Shown: positions 1-12,070, counted from the first letter of the stretch. The stretch: 64,000 nt of DNA from Nereocystis luetkeana (GCA_031213475.1 JARUPZ010000002.1:2914001-2978000), one strand, 5' to 3'. Numbers and translations are program-made. The notes: generated by a model not told the origin, from the letters alone.

Positions 1-2542
1 GTTCTTATTCGGCACGGGGCGGCGTCCGCCGTTACGATAGGTGGGACCTCCATTACCGCACATTCTGTCGCGTCGAGCTTGCTCATGAAGAGGGTCCTCG
101 CCGCGGAAGCCAGGCGTTCGCTGGATCGGGCGATAGCGGGTCGAACCCGTGACGGCTGTTTTCATGTCTCCCAAGCTGTGATTGACGACAAACTGTTCAA
201 CGATTCGACTCACAACGTGAAAGGGACCGGCGAGGGGGAAACGTTGGAGGCCACCGACGGCAACGGAAAAGAAGAGAAAACGCGTCGGATGGAGGCGTGG
301 GTATCAACCTTGGCCGAAGCGGAGCTGGCCGCGACACGCACGAGCAACTTTCTTGTCGACGAGAAGACGAGTCTTCACCTAGCCGCGGCCGCCGGCCTAC
401 CGGACGCCGTGAAGGACCTCCTCGAGCGAGGGGGAGGAGACATCAACGTTAAAGGGGCAGACGAGCCAGCCGCACTCGGAATGACGACGACTTGCTCAGA
501 GCGACCAGCATGGGCGTCCTCGTGGTCATCGCCAAACGGTGAACCCGGGGAGATTCATCATATACCAGCTCACTGCGCGGATGATCACCAAGTCTTGCGA
601 CGGGGTTCCACCCTCGCGGTTTTGCCGAAGACGGACACGAACGGTTGGTCTCCATTGCACGCCTGCTGTGCTGAAACCTCACCGCAGCACTACAGCTGCG
701 CGGTTGCGTTGCTGGCGTCGAAGATGGATCCGAACGCAAGGACCAACACCGGGAGAACCCCCTTGCACGCAGCTGCTTGTGCTTCGGGTACGGGGCTCCG
801 GAGTGGGGTAAGTGTTTCATGCGAATGATGGCGCCAACAAGCAAGCTCTCGTAGTGCCCATACCATTATTCGAGAAGACGCGTTGCGACCACAAGCACGA
901 ACATGGTGGGTGTTGCAGTATCGTCAGAAGGCGCCCCTTATGAAGCGTTCCTCGCCCCACCCTAGCCTGCCTTTCTACCGGTTCATAAAGACCAGCAGAA
1001 GCCCAAACGACAGCGATATACGAGTATAGAATGGCACCGGTGGTTGATGAACTTCCCACTGCGAATAGGTCCGCCTCGATGTTACTGTCTCTGCTAAAGG
1101 CAACGTCTCGAGCACCTTCCCTCTCTCTCGCTCTGCTTCTCCTTCGTCTTAAGGTTTATGACGCGATCCCCTTGCTCGTTAGCCACGGAGCCGACATAGA
1201 GGCACAAGACAGCGATGGGCTCCGACCGGTGCATTTCGCCGCGAAGGCTGGCCAACACATCGCGCTTCTAGCCCTTCTTACGGCCGGCGCAGACCCTCAC
1301 CCCCTGACACGGCGAGGGTGGAACGCTTTGCACTACTCGATGGCGGGGGGGCACGTCGATGCCACCCGGCTGCTGACGTACTGGGATTCCGATTGCGGAT
1401 CTCTTGGCATCCAGAAGAATAGCGCCGGTGCTCTGCCGATGGACCTGTGCAGGTGCGGCACTCGGCGCGTCGATTTTGCTGTTTTGTCTATTACGGGGGA
1501 CCATAGTTAATAGGACCTATGGTATACATAAAAACCTATATATTTGACCATTTTTACTAACAACATTTGGTCCTATTAACTATGGTCCTCCGTAATAGAT
1601 TCATTCCGAATTTTTGCGTGCTAGGAGCCGCTGAAGCAGTACCAATTCACAGCCTTGGAATATGACTACTCCACAGGAGACCCACCGTTGTGTGCACTCG
1701 CACACCAGCTGAGGACCCAATCAACGCCCACAATGCAGGAAGCGATGTAAAATGCCTTTGACTCTCCTGATATCCTACTATTGTTTGCTGTCCCTCTTGC
1801 CAGGGCGGATGAAATACGCTCGGCGACGCCCACAATCTGGGAAGCGGCAGCTCTGGGGCTGTCGGAGAAAGTCACCCACGCGTGCCTGGAGAGCTCGCGT
1901 TCTGCGAAAAACAGGACTGGCAAGCCATGGGCATGCCCCGGAGCGAACAGCAAGACACCGGGGCTCGGGTTCACGCCCCTACACGCTTGCGTCGCCGGCC
2001 TCGTCGCGACCACGAAAGGGTTAGACGTAAGCCGCCCGTGCTCTCCACCGCAACCGCGTTGGAGCCGCGAAGGGGGGGCTAGGTTTCCCCCTCGGCCTTC
2101 CTTCTATGCCCGAATATCGCGCAAGCGGGGCAGGACTTCGCATCGCCGCGACCGAAATATGATTCCAAGAAAACTTGCGGGCGCCACTGGTCAGCGTGGT
2201 GACTATCTTGGGGTCTGCCGGACCCTACTTCTCGCCCTGTCGGATGTCGACGCGCTTGACGCTCGGTGTAGAACCCCTCTGGCCTTGGCTGCGGCCTCGG
2301 GGAACTTGGAGGCCGTTGAGATACTGCTTGAAGCGGGGGCGGACCCACGCGCCAGGGACACCGACGGCAACACCCCGACGCACTTTGCTCTGGCGTACGC
2401 GAACGCGGAGATTGCGGCAGTACTAGCGAAAAACGGGGCGGACATAGAAATTTGTAACAAGGACGGCAATAGTCCCCAGGACGTAGCGGGACTCTGCGCT
2501 GACCTTGCGCCCTGTGAGGGTGACACGTCAGGCTGCGGGTGA
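1..2542 (+). CDS. Ankyrin-repeat protein, 3' part of gene
   Basis: Reading is open from base 1, so the gene starts upstream of the window. Proposed exons are 1-807, 1154-1452, 1804-2026 and 2195-2542 (TGA), joined in phases 0, 2 and 0; donors are GTAAGT, GTGCGG and GTAAGC. Ankyrin units are visible in every exon: TSLHLAAAAGLPDAVKDLL and GWSPLHAC in the first, GADIEAQDSDGLRPVHFAAK and GWNALHYSMAGGHVDATRLL in the second, GFTPLHACVAG in the third, and TPLALAAASGNLEAVEILLE and NTPTHFALAYANAEIAAVL in the last. Such repeats bind other proteins; no other domain is seen, so the partner and role are unknown. Residues from about 465 to 640 of the window look less ankyrin-like and may hide another small intron. 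A 105-bp inverted-repeat element lies in the second intron. Family is sure, exact first exon less so. Confidence 0.8.
1491..1595. mobile_element. MITE family 1, copy a (TTACGGGGGACC ends, TA flanks)
   Basis: Inverted-repeat element with ends TTACGGGGGACCATAG and the near-complementary CTATGGTCCTCCGTAA, flanked on both sides by TA. Inside are AAAAACCTATATAT and GGTCCTATTAACTATGG. It has no coding capacity. TA target duplication and size suggest a Tc1/mariner-type MITE (inference). It lies in an intron of the ankyrin gene. Confidence 0.8.
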
Positions 2543-3971
2543 CACTGATGACACTGACCCCAAATAAATAGATGGCATCTTCCCGTCTATGATCTGTTGG
2601 AGCTTTCCGACTTGACGTCAGTCGCGTGTGCCGTCGGATAGTTCGGAGAATGGGCTCCATGCGGGGTTTAAAACGGTATGACTTGCAGCGTTCTTCAATT
2701 CGTGCTGCAGCTTGGGCAATTCTACCGCTAAAACCATGCAGATCCTCTGTAACGTGTTCCTTGCTCTGGCCGTTGCCGCCTACGCACCACCATTCTCGGC
2801 ATTGCCTCACAGTGAGTTGGACAACTGGACATACTTTCTCCCATGATTATTTAGTTGGTCCCAACGACACACGTAATTGCCATGTACCCTTTACCGATGC
2901 CACAGAAAATCGAGACGAAACAAATGCTATTCACGTGTGCAGATGATCGCACTGACGACATTGGTACTCGTATCGCTGAGCTTCCTTGCGCTGCAGTAGT
3001 GTGGTATACTCCGAGGTTCGACATCTTTAATGCCAACAAAAGTCATCTGCTGTCTCTCCCGCACTTTTGAGGCATGTTCTTTCTCGAACAAACTACGCCA
3101 GCCTTGGAGGGTATTTCCGTAAAACGTGTCGAAACCCTTACCAGTCTCATCCATGACGTGTTCGCTACAACTACATGCTGTCGTCCACATGCCGCATCAC
3201 ACAACGACAACGAATCGAAAAAAAGTATTGTCCGCTCAGACAATGCCCCTATATCAACTTGAACATTTCCTCCTTCCCTCGCCGACCATCCGCATCGGCA
3301 CAGATTTTGCAGCAAATGTATGCACCCGTGTGGCATCAGGTTCCAGCCCCGCCCCCTTGACCTCCAGTGCTTGCTTGAAGATCCACCTCCCCTTTAGCCC
3401 TCCGGCGACGCCGTACCTGGACGCACCTTCTTTTACCGCGCAATGCTTATGCAATGATCAGGTCGCCGGTTATCCCCTTCGACTCGAAGATTTCCAACGC
3501 TCGCTTGGAGCCCTCCGCCTCTCCGGCCATCCCGACTCCCGACTTTTGATTGACCTGACCGGTACACGGACACATTTGTTTCGAAAAGGATTCCTCTGGA
3601 TACTGCCAGGGTCAAGAAACCGGGTTATAATACGGCGATTCCTTGTGTTGACCTGTTTTTCTTCAACAACTACATAATTTTGTATTCCACACTCCGTTTT
3701 CACGCTTGACTGACAGCATCCCTATCGTGTGCCTCGGAACTGAAAAATAATTAATTCACAGCACTTCAAGTCGTGTCCCTCTTTGCGCATAGATTATTCA
3801 TCCACCCTACGTAGCTCAAACCATTAATCAACTAATTTCACCCACTCCCTATATGTCACCTGCAAGATTTATGTGATTTTTTTTTCGTTTTTTTAGTACT
3901 CCCCGCGGGACATCGGCTCTCCCGCTCGCCACCGGACTCCCCGCGACCGCACCCCCCGAGCCACGCCCTCC

Positions 3972-4200
3972 CCACACATCAGCCCTCGTTGACCCCGGCG
4001 AAATAAGGGAGGGCGCCGATGCCCGACTCGGTGAGCGGGGGGCGTGGCGAGGTGCCCTCCGACCCCCTGTGACCGGATGCTTGAGTCATGGCCGCCCCAC
4101 ACATCAGCCCTCGGTGACCCCGGTCGAAGAAAGGGCGCCGATGCTCCAGTCGGCGAGCAGGGGGCGTGGAGAGGCGCCCTCCCTCCCGGGGGCGAACCTT
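3972..4200. repeat. Two-copy GC-rich tandem repeat, period about 125 bp
   Basis: CACACATCAGCCCTC starts near 3973 and again near 4097. Each is followed by GTGACCCCGG-like sequence, GGGCGCCGATG, a GGCGAGC/GGTGAGC GGGGGGCGTGG block and GCGCCCTCC. The local GC jump stands out from the AT-rich flanks (3700-3890 and 4200-4330). Confidence 0.6.
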
Positions 4201-4389
4201 ATATATCAAGTCAATAATTATTTTTTTATTCATTTATTCTACCTCCCTATACCCTCTTCAGTGGGCGAACATTTTATGCCTGGGTCGTAGGCATTTATGT
4301 TAAGAGTATAACTGTAAAAACAAACAGCAAATGGGAGTGTTATATGTCCGTTACAACCAACGACCAATACACCGGCTGTGGATTGGACT

Positions 4390-4598
4390 CGATTGGTAAA
4401 TACTAGCCGGTGGCCCCGGTGGGCTAGTAGTACCCTCGTGTGCTGCTATTACGGGGGGACCGTATTAAATAGGACCTACTGTACACACAAAAACCTATAT
4501 ACTTCGCTATTTCTACCTACCACATTTGGTCCTATTTACCATGTATGGTCCCCCGTAATAAGAGTTTCGGAGTTCGAATCCCACGTGGGTCGGACTTT
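4390..4598 (+). repeat. tRNA-like (Pol III) sequence split by a MITE
   Basis: If the MITE at 4449-4558 and one TA are removed, the flanks give GGGCTAGTAGTACC (A-box-like), then GAGTTCGAATCCC (a near-consensus B box), then GGTCGGACTTTTT (a T run like a Pol III stop). The cloverleaf pairing is poor, so this looks like a tRNA-derived SINE or a decayed tRNA rather than a working tRNA gene. Confidence 0.35.
4449..4558. mobile_element. MITE family 1, copy b
   Basis: Ends TTACGGGGGGACC and GGTCCCCCGTAA, flanked by TA on both sides. Inside are ACACAAAAACCTATATACTT and CATTTGGTCCTATTTACC, in the same order as copy a. No coding capacity. It interrupts a tRNA-like sequence. Confidence 0.8.
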
Positions 4599-5174
4599 TT
4601 GAGTCTCTGTTTGTGAAGATAAAAAACGGAATCAACCTCTGAGAGCACCTGGTAGCGTGGGTAGGCAGGCGCGCAATTCCATGCTAGTATTATATCGACG
4701 AGGGAAGAAAGGGCTGAGGTCTTCTCGCGATAAAAATGCCTTCCAAGGCAAGAGCCGTAGTGGGGACGAGGGGGAGGAGGAGGAAGGAGGGAGAAAGAAG
4801 AGCCTACTTTGTGACATCGGATCTGAGTTACGACTAGGGAGGATGTAGAGTGAGAGAAAATAAGGGCGAAGATAATGAACGAGATGGGGGAAAAAAGGTG
4901 CTATAAATACCCAGCTTTTGCAAGCTGCACATGGTGGCTGGGTTCGCCGCTTTTTCCTTTATCCCACCCATTCCATAGTTTTCGTGAAGCAGGTGTATAG
5001 ATACACCTGGTAAGTCTAGCAGTTCACGGCACACACGATAGCGCTTCAGGAAAAATTCCTGTACTCGTAGATGCATTTTGTTTTATTGTTTGTGTAGTCT
5101 ATTGTGGAGCTTCCACGCTGATCACACTCACGTACATGCATTCCCATTTTTTATTGCCTTACTATTATCATGCT

Positions 5175-5422
5175 TGCCATCCGACAATGTGGAGCATGAG
5201 TTTCAACGTTGATCAGTCAAAACATTCCTGAAAAAAGAAATCCCCGGATACTAAGGAAACCTATGCACAAAGTCTATCTACTTTCTGTGTCTACTTCCCT
5301 TTATGCTTTATCTATACGATGGACTTGGTGCATGGGTTTCCTTTTGTTTCCGAGGTTTTCTTCTTTCGGGAAAGTTATGAGTGATCTATGTTGAAGATCA
5401 TGCTGCACATTGTCGAATGGCA
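5175..5422. mobile_element. MITE family 2, full copy with ~95-bp terminal inverted repeats
   Basis: The left arm starts TGCCATCCGACAATGT and the right arm ends ACATTGTCGAATGGCA. The arms stay complementary for about 95 bases, through CAGCATGATCTTCAAC, CTGAAAGAAGAAA-like and AAGGAAACCCATGCAC blocks. The centre is only about 50 bp. There is no ORF. The transposase superfamily cannot be told from the ends. Confidence 0.75.
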
Positions 5423-5759
5423 TGAGAAATAATCATACTCTATGTGCTGTCTTTGCTCCCTCCTACATCTCAATGCATTGTTTGATTTTCGCTGTCACTT
5501 TCCAAGCTCAACCCGTCGGAGGTTTCACCTTCGACGGCCTTCTGGGCACAACCCTTAGTCACAGACATCCACCTCTGGTATATGTTTGTTCTCTTCTCTT
5601 CGGTAACTTGCAGTTATTCCCATCCGGCATAAGCTTCAGCTTTCCCAGACTTCGACGCTCCCACTGTATCGAAAGTAGTGAAAACACTTACTGTTGATAG
5701 TGAGTGTACCTCCCCGTGTTCTGCCGGCAGTAACTGTAGTGCTGGTATTTCCGAACTCA

Positions 5760-6054
5760 TATTAGGACCTACAGCAGTACACACAAAAACCTATATATAT
5801 ATCCCTATTTTTCCTATTACGGGGGACCATAGACCTAAACCAAAAAAACTCCTACCAGGTATATATTTCCCTATTTTTACTAATAATACAGGGGACCATA
5901 GTAAATAGGTTGGTAGTAAAAATAGAGAAATATATAGGTTTTTGTGTATACCGTAGGTCCTATTTAATATGGTCCCCCGTCGTAACAATATTTGGTAGGA
6001 TGGCAAGAGAAATAATAATAACAATATGTGGTCAATACTATGGTCCCCCGTAAT
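5760..6054. mobile_element. MITE family 1, nested or rearranged cluster
   Basis: At least three partial copies of family 1 overlap here. End motifs TTACGGGGGACCATAG (near 5816), GGGGACCATAGTAAATAGG (near 5891), GGTCCCCCGTCG (near 5970) and TGGTCCCCCGTAATA (near 6041) occur in both orientations, and ACACAAAAACCTATATAT is present both directly and inverted. Insertion of copies into copies is the simplest explanation. Confidence 0.7.
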
Positions 6055-6228
6055 ATAATAGTTAATTTTTCTGACGACAACGATTTTGGGGAGAAGGCCA
6101 AGGTGCCAACGACCCGAAAACGGTTCCCGGAAAAATCTCGAGAATTCGCTTTGAAAACTGTTACGAGCATATCACACAAATTAAGTATACGAAGCATTCA
6201 CCGATCAATGTTCTATTATTATTTCCCT

Positions 6229-6329
6229 TGCCATCCGACAATGTGCAGCATGATCTTCAACATTGATCACTCATAACTTTCCTGAAAGAAGAAAACCTCG
6301 GAAACAAAAGGAAACCCATGCACCAAGTA
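6229..6329. mobile_element. MITE family 2, single terminal arm
   Basis: About 100 bp starting TGCCATCCGACAATGTGC and matching one arm of the element at 5175-5422 closely (CAGCATGATCTTCAACAT, GAAACCCATGCACCAAGT). The other arm is missing, so this is a truncated copy. Confidence 0.7.
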
Positions 6330-7555
6330 AGTCTACCTCCCTTCTGTTCTATTCGCCACCAAGAAAGAGAGTGCTGTTTCTTGGGAGGTACCAAGGAGGT
6401 CTTGTCTTAGGACTAGGCTATACGCTCCGGCATTGTTGCTGCTGTAAGCCTGGCCCGTCACAGGTTTTTCAGGGCAGGGTCATTCCGCTATTTTTACCAC
6501 TCTGACCAGAAATATAGGGACAGTCAGCATATATATATATATCTCCAATCCAAACGTTGTTTATATTTTGGTTCAGAGTGGTATAATTTACGGATACGTA
6601 CATGGAAGATTGCGGGAAACACAGACAGGTTCCGCGAGCTATGCCATACACCACATGAATCGAAGATTCGGCTCCTCAAGTCCACTTCTTCTACTACTAC
6701 TACTACTGTTGTTCTTGTTGTTGTACACCTCTGGCCTGAAAGGCTGCGAAACCTCCTGACGTAAAAACCTACTGTAGAAAAAATATAGGAAGAGAGAAGG
6801 GGGAATGGAAACAGCTTGAAACAATTTGGGGTTCGAAAAAACGCCAGACACTGGGGCTATACTGCCTTGATTGCCCCCAGATTATAGACGAGGGGGGTGA
6901 AACACGCATCGCCGAGTCGTCTATAATAATAGGTGGGAAAAGTGGGTATAAAAACAGGTATACCAGGTAGGTGCCATCTCGCGCCGTTCGAAGAGTGGCC
7001 AGATCACACTCGACGAGTTTTCACCCCCTACGATGCGAGGCGACTGAAGAAGGGGACCGGGCGGGGGCACAGGCGGCAGGACTAGAAACGTTAGCGCATA
7101 TATCGCCTGGGGCGAAGGGCGAAAAATACAGAAGAAAAGAGGTACCAGGTACCTGGTACGCACGCACGTACGTACGTACGTACGTACATACGAGCATACA
7201 TAATTGCCCGTTTTTTACAGCAAAACGACTGGCCGCGAAACCTGAAACGGTCGCTCTCGACGCGCGACGAGCGTGTTGCTTACCGAAACTGGCAACAAGC
7301 GAATCGGAGAGAATATTCCGTTGCTGTTCGACCGGACAAAGACATACGAGGACTATACATATATACCACCAGTGCACGGCAACGAAACGAAGACCAAAGA
7401 CTTCATTTCGAAAATTCCACTCCTGCAACCTACAATAAGAAATAAGAAGAAGAAGTGTGCACCAAAACAAAAACTGAAGTACGAACAAGAGGATTATATC
7501 TATAAACGAAAAGCCCACCTACCTCCGACTTCTCGGTACCGGACTCAGTATATGC
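6330..7555. other. Region without a supported gene
   Basis: It contains AT microsatellite patches (near 6530), a CTACTACTA/GTTGTT stretch near 6690 and an ACGTACGTACGTACGT run near 7166. The open frames are low in complexity and show no domain or splice pattern. Confidence 0.4.
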
Positions 7556-8102
7556 AATGATCGCACTGCTCTCATCGCGTTCCTTCCTGTGGTTGTGTTT
7601 TCTAAGTGAGTGAGTTTTTTACAGGTTCGTGAACGTGAGCTGTTCCCTTCTTCTTTTCCTTTTCAGGCGATGAAGGCGAGAATCGAACCACGGACCTCGA
7701 ACTTCATAACCTACGCCCTGCCTTCGACGCCGTTGTAGGGAAATAAAGTAGACTAAAAATATCACGTTGCAACCGCTACTACTTCGTATGTATACTATTA
7801 ATACACGAATTTAAGGCTTAAATGCCTCGATTTTCACCACATTTTTGTGGTGGAAATCGAGTTTGTAAGCATTAAATTCGAGTAGCGTTTGTTACGTAAC
7901 ATTTTACTCTATATTTCTCTACAATGGCGTCGACGGCAGGACGTGAGATTATGAAGAGCAAGGTCCGTGGTTCGATTCTCGCCTTCATCATTCCCCGAAA
8001 AAAGGAAAAAAGGGGAATATCTCATGACATGTTCAAGAACCTGTAAAACTCGCTCACTTTAGAAAACTCCCAGGAAGGAACGATGAGAGCGAAGCGATCA
8101 TT
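7556..8102. mobile_element. 545-bp element with ~190-bp inverted arms carrying a tRNA-like B box
   Basis: The outermost TGCAATGATCGC (left) and GCGATCATTGCA (right) are perfect complements. Complementarity continues for about 190 bp each side with a few indels, through CTCTCATCG, TTCCTTCCTG, TTTACAGGTTC and GAAGGCGAGAATCGAACCAC. The inner part of each arm holds GTGGTTCGATTCTCGCC (right arm, plus strand), which resembles a Pol III B box. The centre (about 7800-7890) has its own smaller palindrome around TTTTCACCACATTTTTGTGG. There is no ORF. T-arm pairing fails, so it is not a working tRNA. Confidence 0.75.
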
Positions 8103-10990
8103 GCATGCGGAGTCCTGCACCGAAAAGTCGGAGGTAAATAAACTTGGATACTCAACATGGTCTACGGCGAAGATTTTGCAGAATCTTTTTGAAAAATCGT
8201 TTTGCTTTGCAAAATCTCCGCCGTACATAATGTTGTTGAGCACGGCTCAACACTACGAGTGGTCTAAGTCCTCCACCGTCTGAAGCCTGTCCGACGGGTG
8301 GTGCTTACCCTCGCTGTCCCTTGCGTTCCTCTCTTCGACAAGCCGGGTGCAAGCTCGGTCGAGTAGAACTGGAAGTACTTCGAACAGGCTGCGCGCTTCA
8401 TATCCGTGAGTAACTTACTCCGTGGAGACGGCTAAGCGTTCCGAGCCTTAACTGTGTTCGAGCCGATACATTGCGGGGAAACAAATTGGTGAGATACACC
8501 AAACGAGCACGCGTTCGAACGTTTGTGCACATGGTTTAGGTACCCAACCAATCTGGCGACTTGCGCACGATGATTGGGAGGATGCGGTTCCTGGTGTACA
8601 TATATATTAAGAAAAACAGTGTATTCGAGACAGTAGTGATAACCTCGCATATATCGGTATAGACCAACTCCAATCTTGCAAGCAATGGATTCGCTTGCTT
8701 ATTACCAGGTATATATATATAACCGTTGGAGTCATAAATTCAACGAATAAAACAAGCAGTGCTCCCCAGCAGGCTCAACAATATGCTACAACCTTTCTCA
8801 ATCCATCAGGAGGCCGTCGTTCGATGTTCGTATATAGCCTTGCGTATCCGTCCGGTGTACGTCGCACCTCTCAACAAGGTCGTTGGTAGAGTCACGTCAC
8901 TGTGCTCACTATTTCAAGCAGGTTCAAACGTGTCTCAGGTATTGGTTTCTGAACAAAGAAACTACCAACACTCCCCATATCGTCCAAATGGCTTCGAAAT
9001 TATCGGCACTTCATCTGTAGCATGAATTCGATAACTTGTCAAACTACCCGCATCGTAACCTCCTGCACGTTATTTAACTGCCCGGCTCCCATCACCATTA
9101 TCTACCGCCCCAGGTATTTGTACCCTTCGTACAGGACATATTCCACGGTAACTGAGACATGAGGCACAGCCTCGCGGCAGGCAGCGGGAGCGTGGTTACA
9201 TCCCAAGATTGCTTCGGGGCGTGCAACCTCTTGGCTTGATTTCATGGAAGAGGTCGGTGCATACATACCGTGTGCGATCGATACAACAACCCAACGTGTG
9301 CGAGTATGGTTCATACATGGGGTTTGTAGAACCTGTCGGGGCGTTGCTGTTGGTAAGGGGGCTAGCGCGTTGTGAAGGTATATGCCTACTCTCTTTATTT
9401 TGACACCCGGACTTGTCTTCGTTTCAGTATTCTTTTCTTGGTATATTGTACGATCAGTCTTCTTTTCTTTTGTACATTAAACTGTACGATTTGGTTAATG
9501 TAAGTATTGTGCTTTTCGTTTGTGCCCGTCAGGGACGTGCCCGTTACTTATTACGCATACTCCTTTCCTAAATTCAGCGTAAAATACTCCACGCTCCGCC
9601 CGTCGACTGTAGACGAACTCACCATCTGGTGTTCCGCGCGGAACATTGCTCCGGAGCAGTAGGTTAGATGCCCGTGTCAGGTTCACGTTGGGATATGTGT
9701 TCTCAGTATCCACGGATATCCTTCGCGCTTCCCTCTAGCTCTGCTGTGTCTACTCAACAGACGGTTTCATCAAAGACCACAGGAAGGCGACGAAGACAAA
9801 GACGAGATCGACGACGGCGAGAAGGACGACGGCGAAAAAGACGACGACGACCAAAACAGCGTCGGCAACACAACCAAAACCCCGGGATGGGTTTTGCTCG
9901 GAGAATGGCGGCGGCGAGGAGGGAAGCCACGGCAACAAGGTAGACAACGGAGGTTAAAAGTCTCGCCGGCCGCAGGCGACGGGGGCGGGCATTGGATTAG
10001 TGGGCAGCGGGACAACGGTCTCCGCTGTGGCAAACAGTGTATACGCGTGCCGCCGACTGAGCACGGTTTGTTTTTTCACGGGCGTCGACAGTATATATAT
10101 CGAGTTCTTCACGTAGTTAGCATCTTGCCGTGTCTGGGTCCAACGTATTTGTGAATTGAGGCCTCTGCAGACCTAAACATGTATACATGTCGCATACTGC
10201 ATCTATCTGTAGGAAGAGAGAGTGTGCATACACTAAAGATGCAGCGAAGGTATCGTTTTAGTGAGGGTGGGATGGGGAGATGGTGTTTAGCTCTCTGGCA
10301 AAATGTACACACGGCAAATGTATACATGTGTTATTTCCCCTGTACGTATGTGCACCCTTTGGGTGTTTCGCAATTAGTTATTTTTCTTCTGGTACTACTA
10401 CTGTCTACTCCCATCTACAGCAGATTTAAATACCAGGTATGTTTTAGTATGTAGTTGTGATGGCGGTATAGCAGGAATAGTGGTATAATAGCATAAAATA
10501 CGTGTTCATATTTTCATTTTTTACCATTGCATCTAGAAACCCAGAAGAGGCAAGTCTGTACAGGGAGTGTACACGAGTAGAGAGCGAATAGGACTGGAAT
10601 TGAAGCTTTGCATTTCAGAGAGCAGCACAGGACCACAGGCGGGTGTATGATGTTGAGCATATACAGCTCAATACAGCTGGCTGGTTGGGAACCGACCGGC
10701 GTTCCCCAACCATGAACTACTGCTGTGATCTTATTTATAGTAAGGCCGAGGGTTGGCAGAACCTTTTTGGAGAGCTTTCCTTCCAGTTCACCATAGCGGT
10801 TTGATTTTTCAAGATGACAGCCTGTAAGTGCGTTTGAGGGATTTGGGGCGGAAAGTTAGTGTTAAGAATATGTAGGTACCCGGAGCGAGAGGAAAAAATT
10901 GAGAAAAGGGCTTAGAGGATACGAAAATCCTGGAAAGGAACCTGGCCTCAAGCCTTGTTGAAGTATTTTTGCTGGTTTGAAGTAAAGAGA
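8103..10990. other. Region without a supported gene
   Basis: No ORF here has a recognisable domain. 9767-9870 is a purine-rich GACGAAGAC-type repeat that reads as Arg-rich or Asp/Glu-rich depending on the frame; its neighbours do not extend it into a gene. ATATAT and TACCAGGTA-type motifs are scattered. Confidence 0.4.
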
Positions 10991-10999
10991 GTGATCGAT

Positions 11000-12070
11000 A
11001 ATTAACGTATAACCGTCCACAGGGTTGTCAGCATATACCCTCTACAGGGGTCGGGTTGAGATATGTTGGAGGAATATTATAGCTTTGAAATCCCCCAGAG
11101 GCCCGTCGATAATTTGAATACCCTCCGCAGGATAGTCAGCAGTAACTCCCTTGGGGGGAGCGAGTTAGTGTTTGTTTTCTTCCACAGTTAGTGTTTCGTG
11201 GATACCAAATCATGTACGGGATTTGCGCATTTACCATGGTGGGGGATTACTCTTGTCATGACACCCCCCAGAGGCCCGTCGATAATTTGAATACCCTCCA
11301 CAGGATTTCTGAGTCCTTTGCTGGGTTTTGTCATACGAAACCCTGCATATGATTTGCTCTTCACCGTGGTGGGGGGTCATTCGCGTGAAGACTTCCCCCA
11401 GAGTGTCGTCGAAAAGTTGAGGGCCCTCCACAGGTTTTCTAGCAGAAATTATCCCAACAAGTCGAGTTCATACTAACTTCTTCTGCATTGTTTTGTGGAT
11501 ACTAAATGCTGCACAGTCATTACCATGCTGGGGGATTACTTCCATCACGGCACCCACCAGAGGCCCGTCGAAAATATGAATACCCTCCGCAGGATTGTCA
11601 TCATAATCCTTCCAGGGGATCGAGATGACAAATTGTTTCCTGTACGGGTTTTTCGTAGGTAGGTGTAGAATCCTGCACTGGATTTTCTCATTATTACCAC
11701 ATTCTGGTGGATTGTTTCCATCACGGCACCCCCCAGAGGCCCGTCGATAATGACAATACCCTCCACAGGATTGCCAAACCGTCCAGGGGGTGAGTTTACA
11801 TTTTGTTTCCTGTACGTACAGGGTTTCATGGGTACAAAATCCTACCCAGGGTTTTCTTATTACCGTGCCGGGGGATTGCTTCTATCTCAGAGTCATCTAG
11901 GGGATCGTCAATAGTTTGAACACCCTCCACAGGAGTGTCAGCAAAAGAAACCCTCTAGAGCGATCGAGTTGATTTGTTTTCCTCTACAGGATTTCGCGGG
12001 GTACAAAATGCTTCACAGGATTTTCTCATTTCCATGCTGGGGGATTGTTTTGTTTAGGAATCCTCTAGAG
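11000..12070. repeat. Degenerate tandem repeat, about six units of 130-180 bp
   Basis: The block CCCAGAGGCCCGTCGATAAT followed by TTGAATACCCTCCACAGGA recurs near 11093, 11265, 11397, 11553, 11731 and 11893. Between copies the same order of shorter blocks returns: TGTCAGC-like, CCTCCAGGGG, TTTGTTTCCTGTAC, GGGTTTCGTGG, CACAGGATTTTCTCATTACC and TGCTGGGGGATTACTTCCAT. Spacing varies, so units have drifted by indels. No coding potential is seen. Confidence 0.75.

Larger units (their letters stand above)
2543..5174. other. Region without a supported gene
   Basis: Open frames here are short and do not join across plausible splice sites. A minus-strand stretch at about 3300-3525 reads coding-like in pieces (ALEIFESKGITGDLIIA, then stop, then GVAGGLKGRWIFKQALE in another frame) and could be a decayed exon, but I cannot name it. 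A GC-rich tandem repeat sits at 3972-4200 and a MITE at 4449-4558. 4700-4850 is purine-rich. Confidence 0.4.

Noticed and set aside
3126-3677. 183-aa plus-strand ORF
   Set aside because: No domain is seen; short pieces of the opposite strand look more protein-like but are broken by stops and frame changes.
7021-7518. 165-aa minus-strand hydrophobic frame
   Set aside because: It runs through ACGTACGT and other simple sequence, and has no domain or splice partner.
7660-7740. tRNA gene on the minus strand (CGAGAATCGAACC)
   Set aside because: T-stem bases do not pair and the same sequence is part of a long inverted repeat, so it was annotated as an element arm.
9668-10154. Arg-rich or Asp-rich coding region
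   Set aside because: All three frames of the GACGAAGAC-type repeat stay open; there are no flanking exons or domain.
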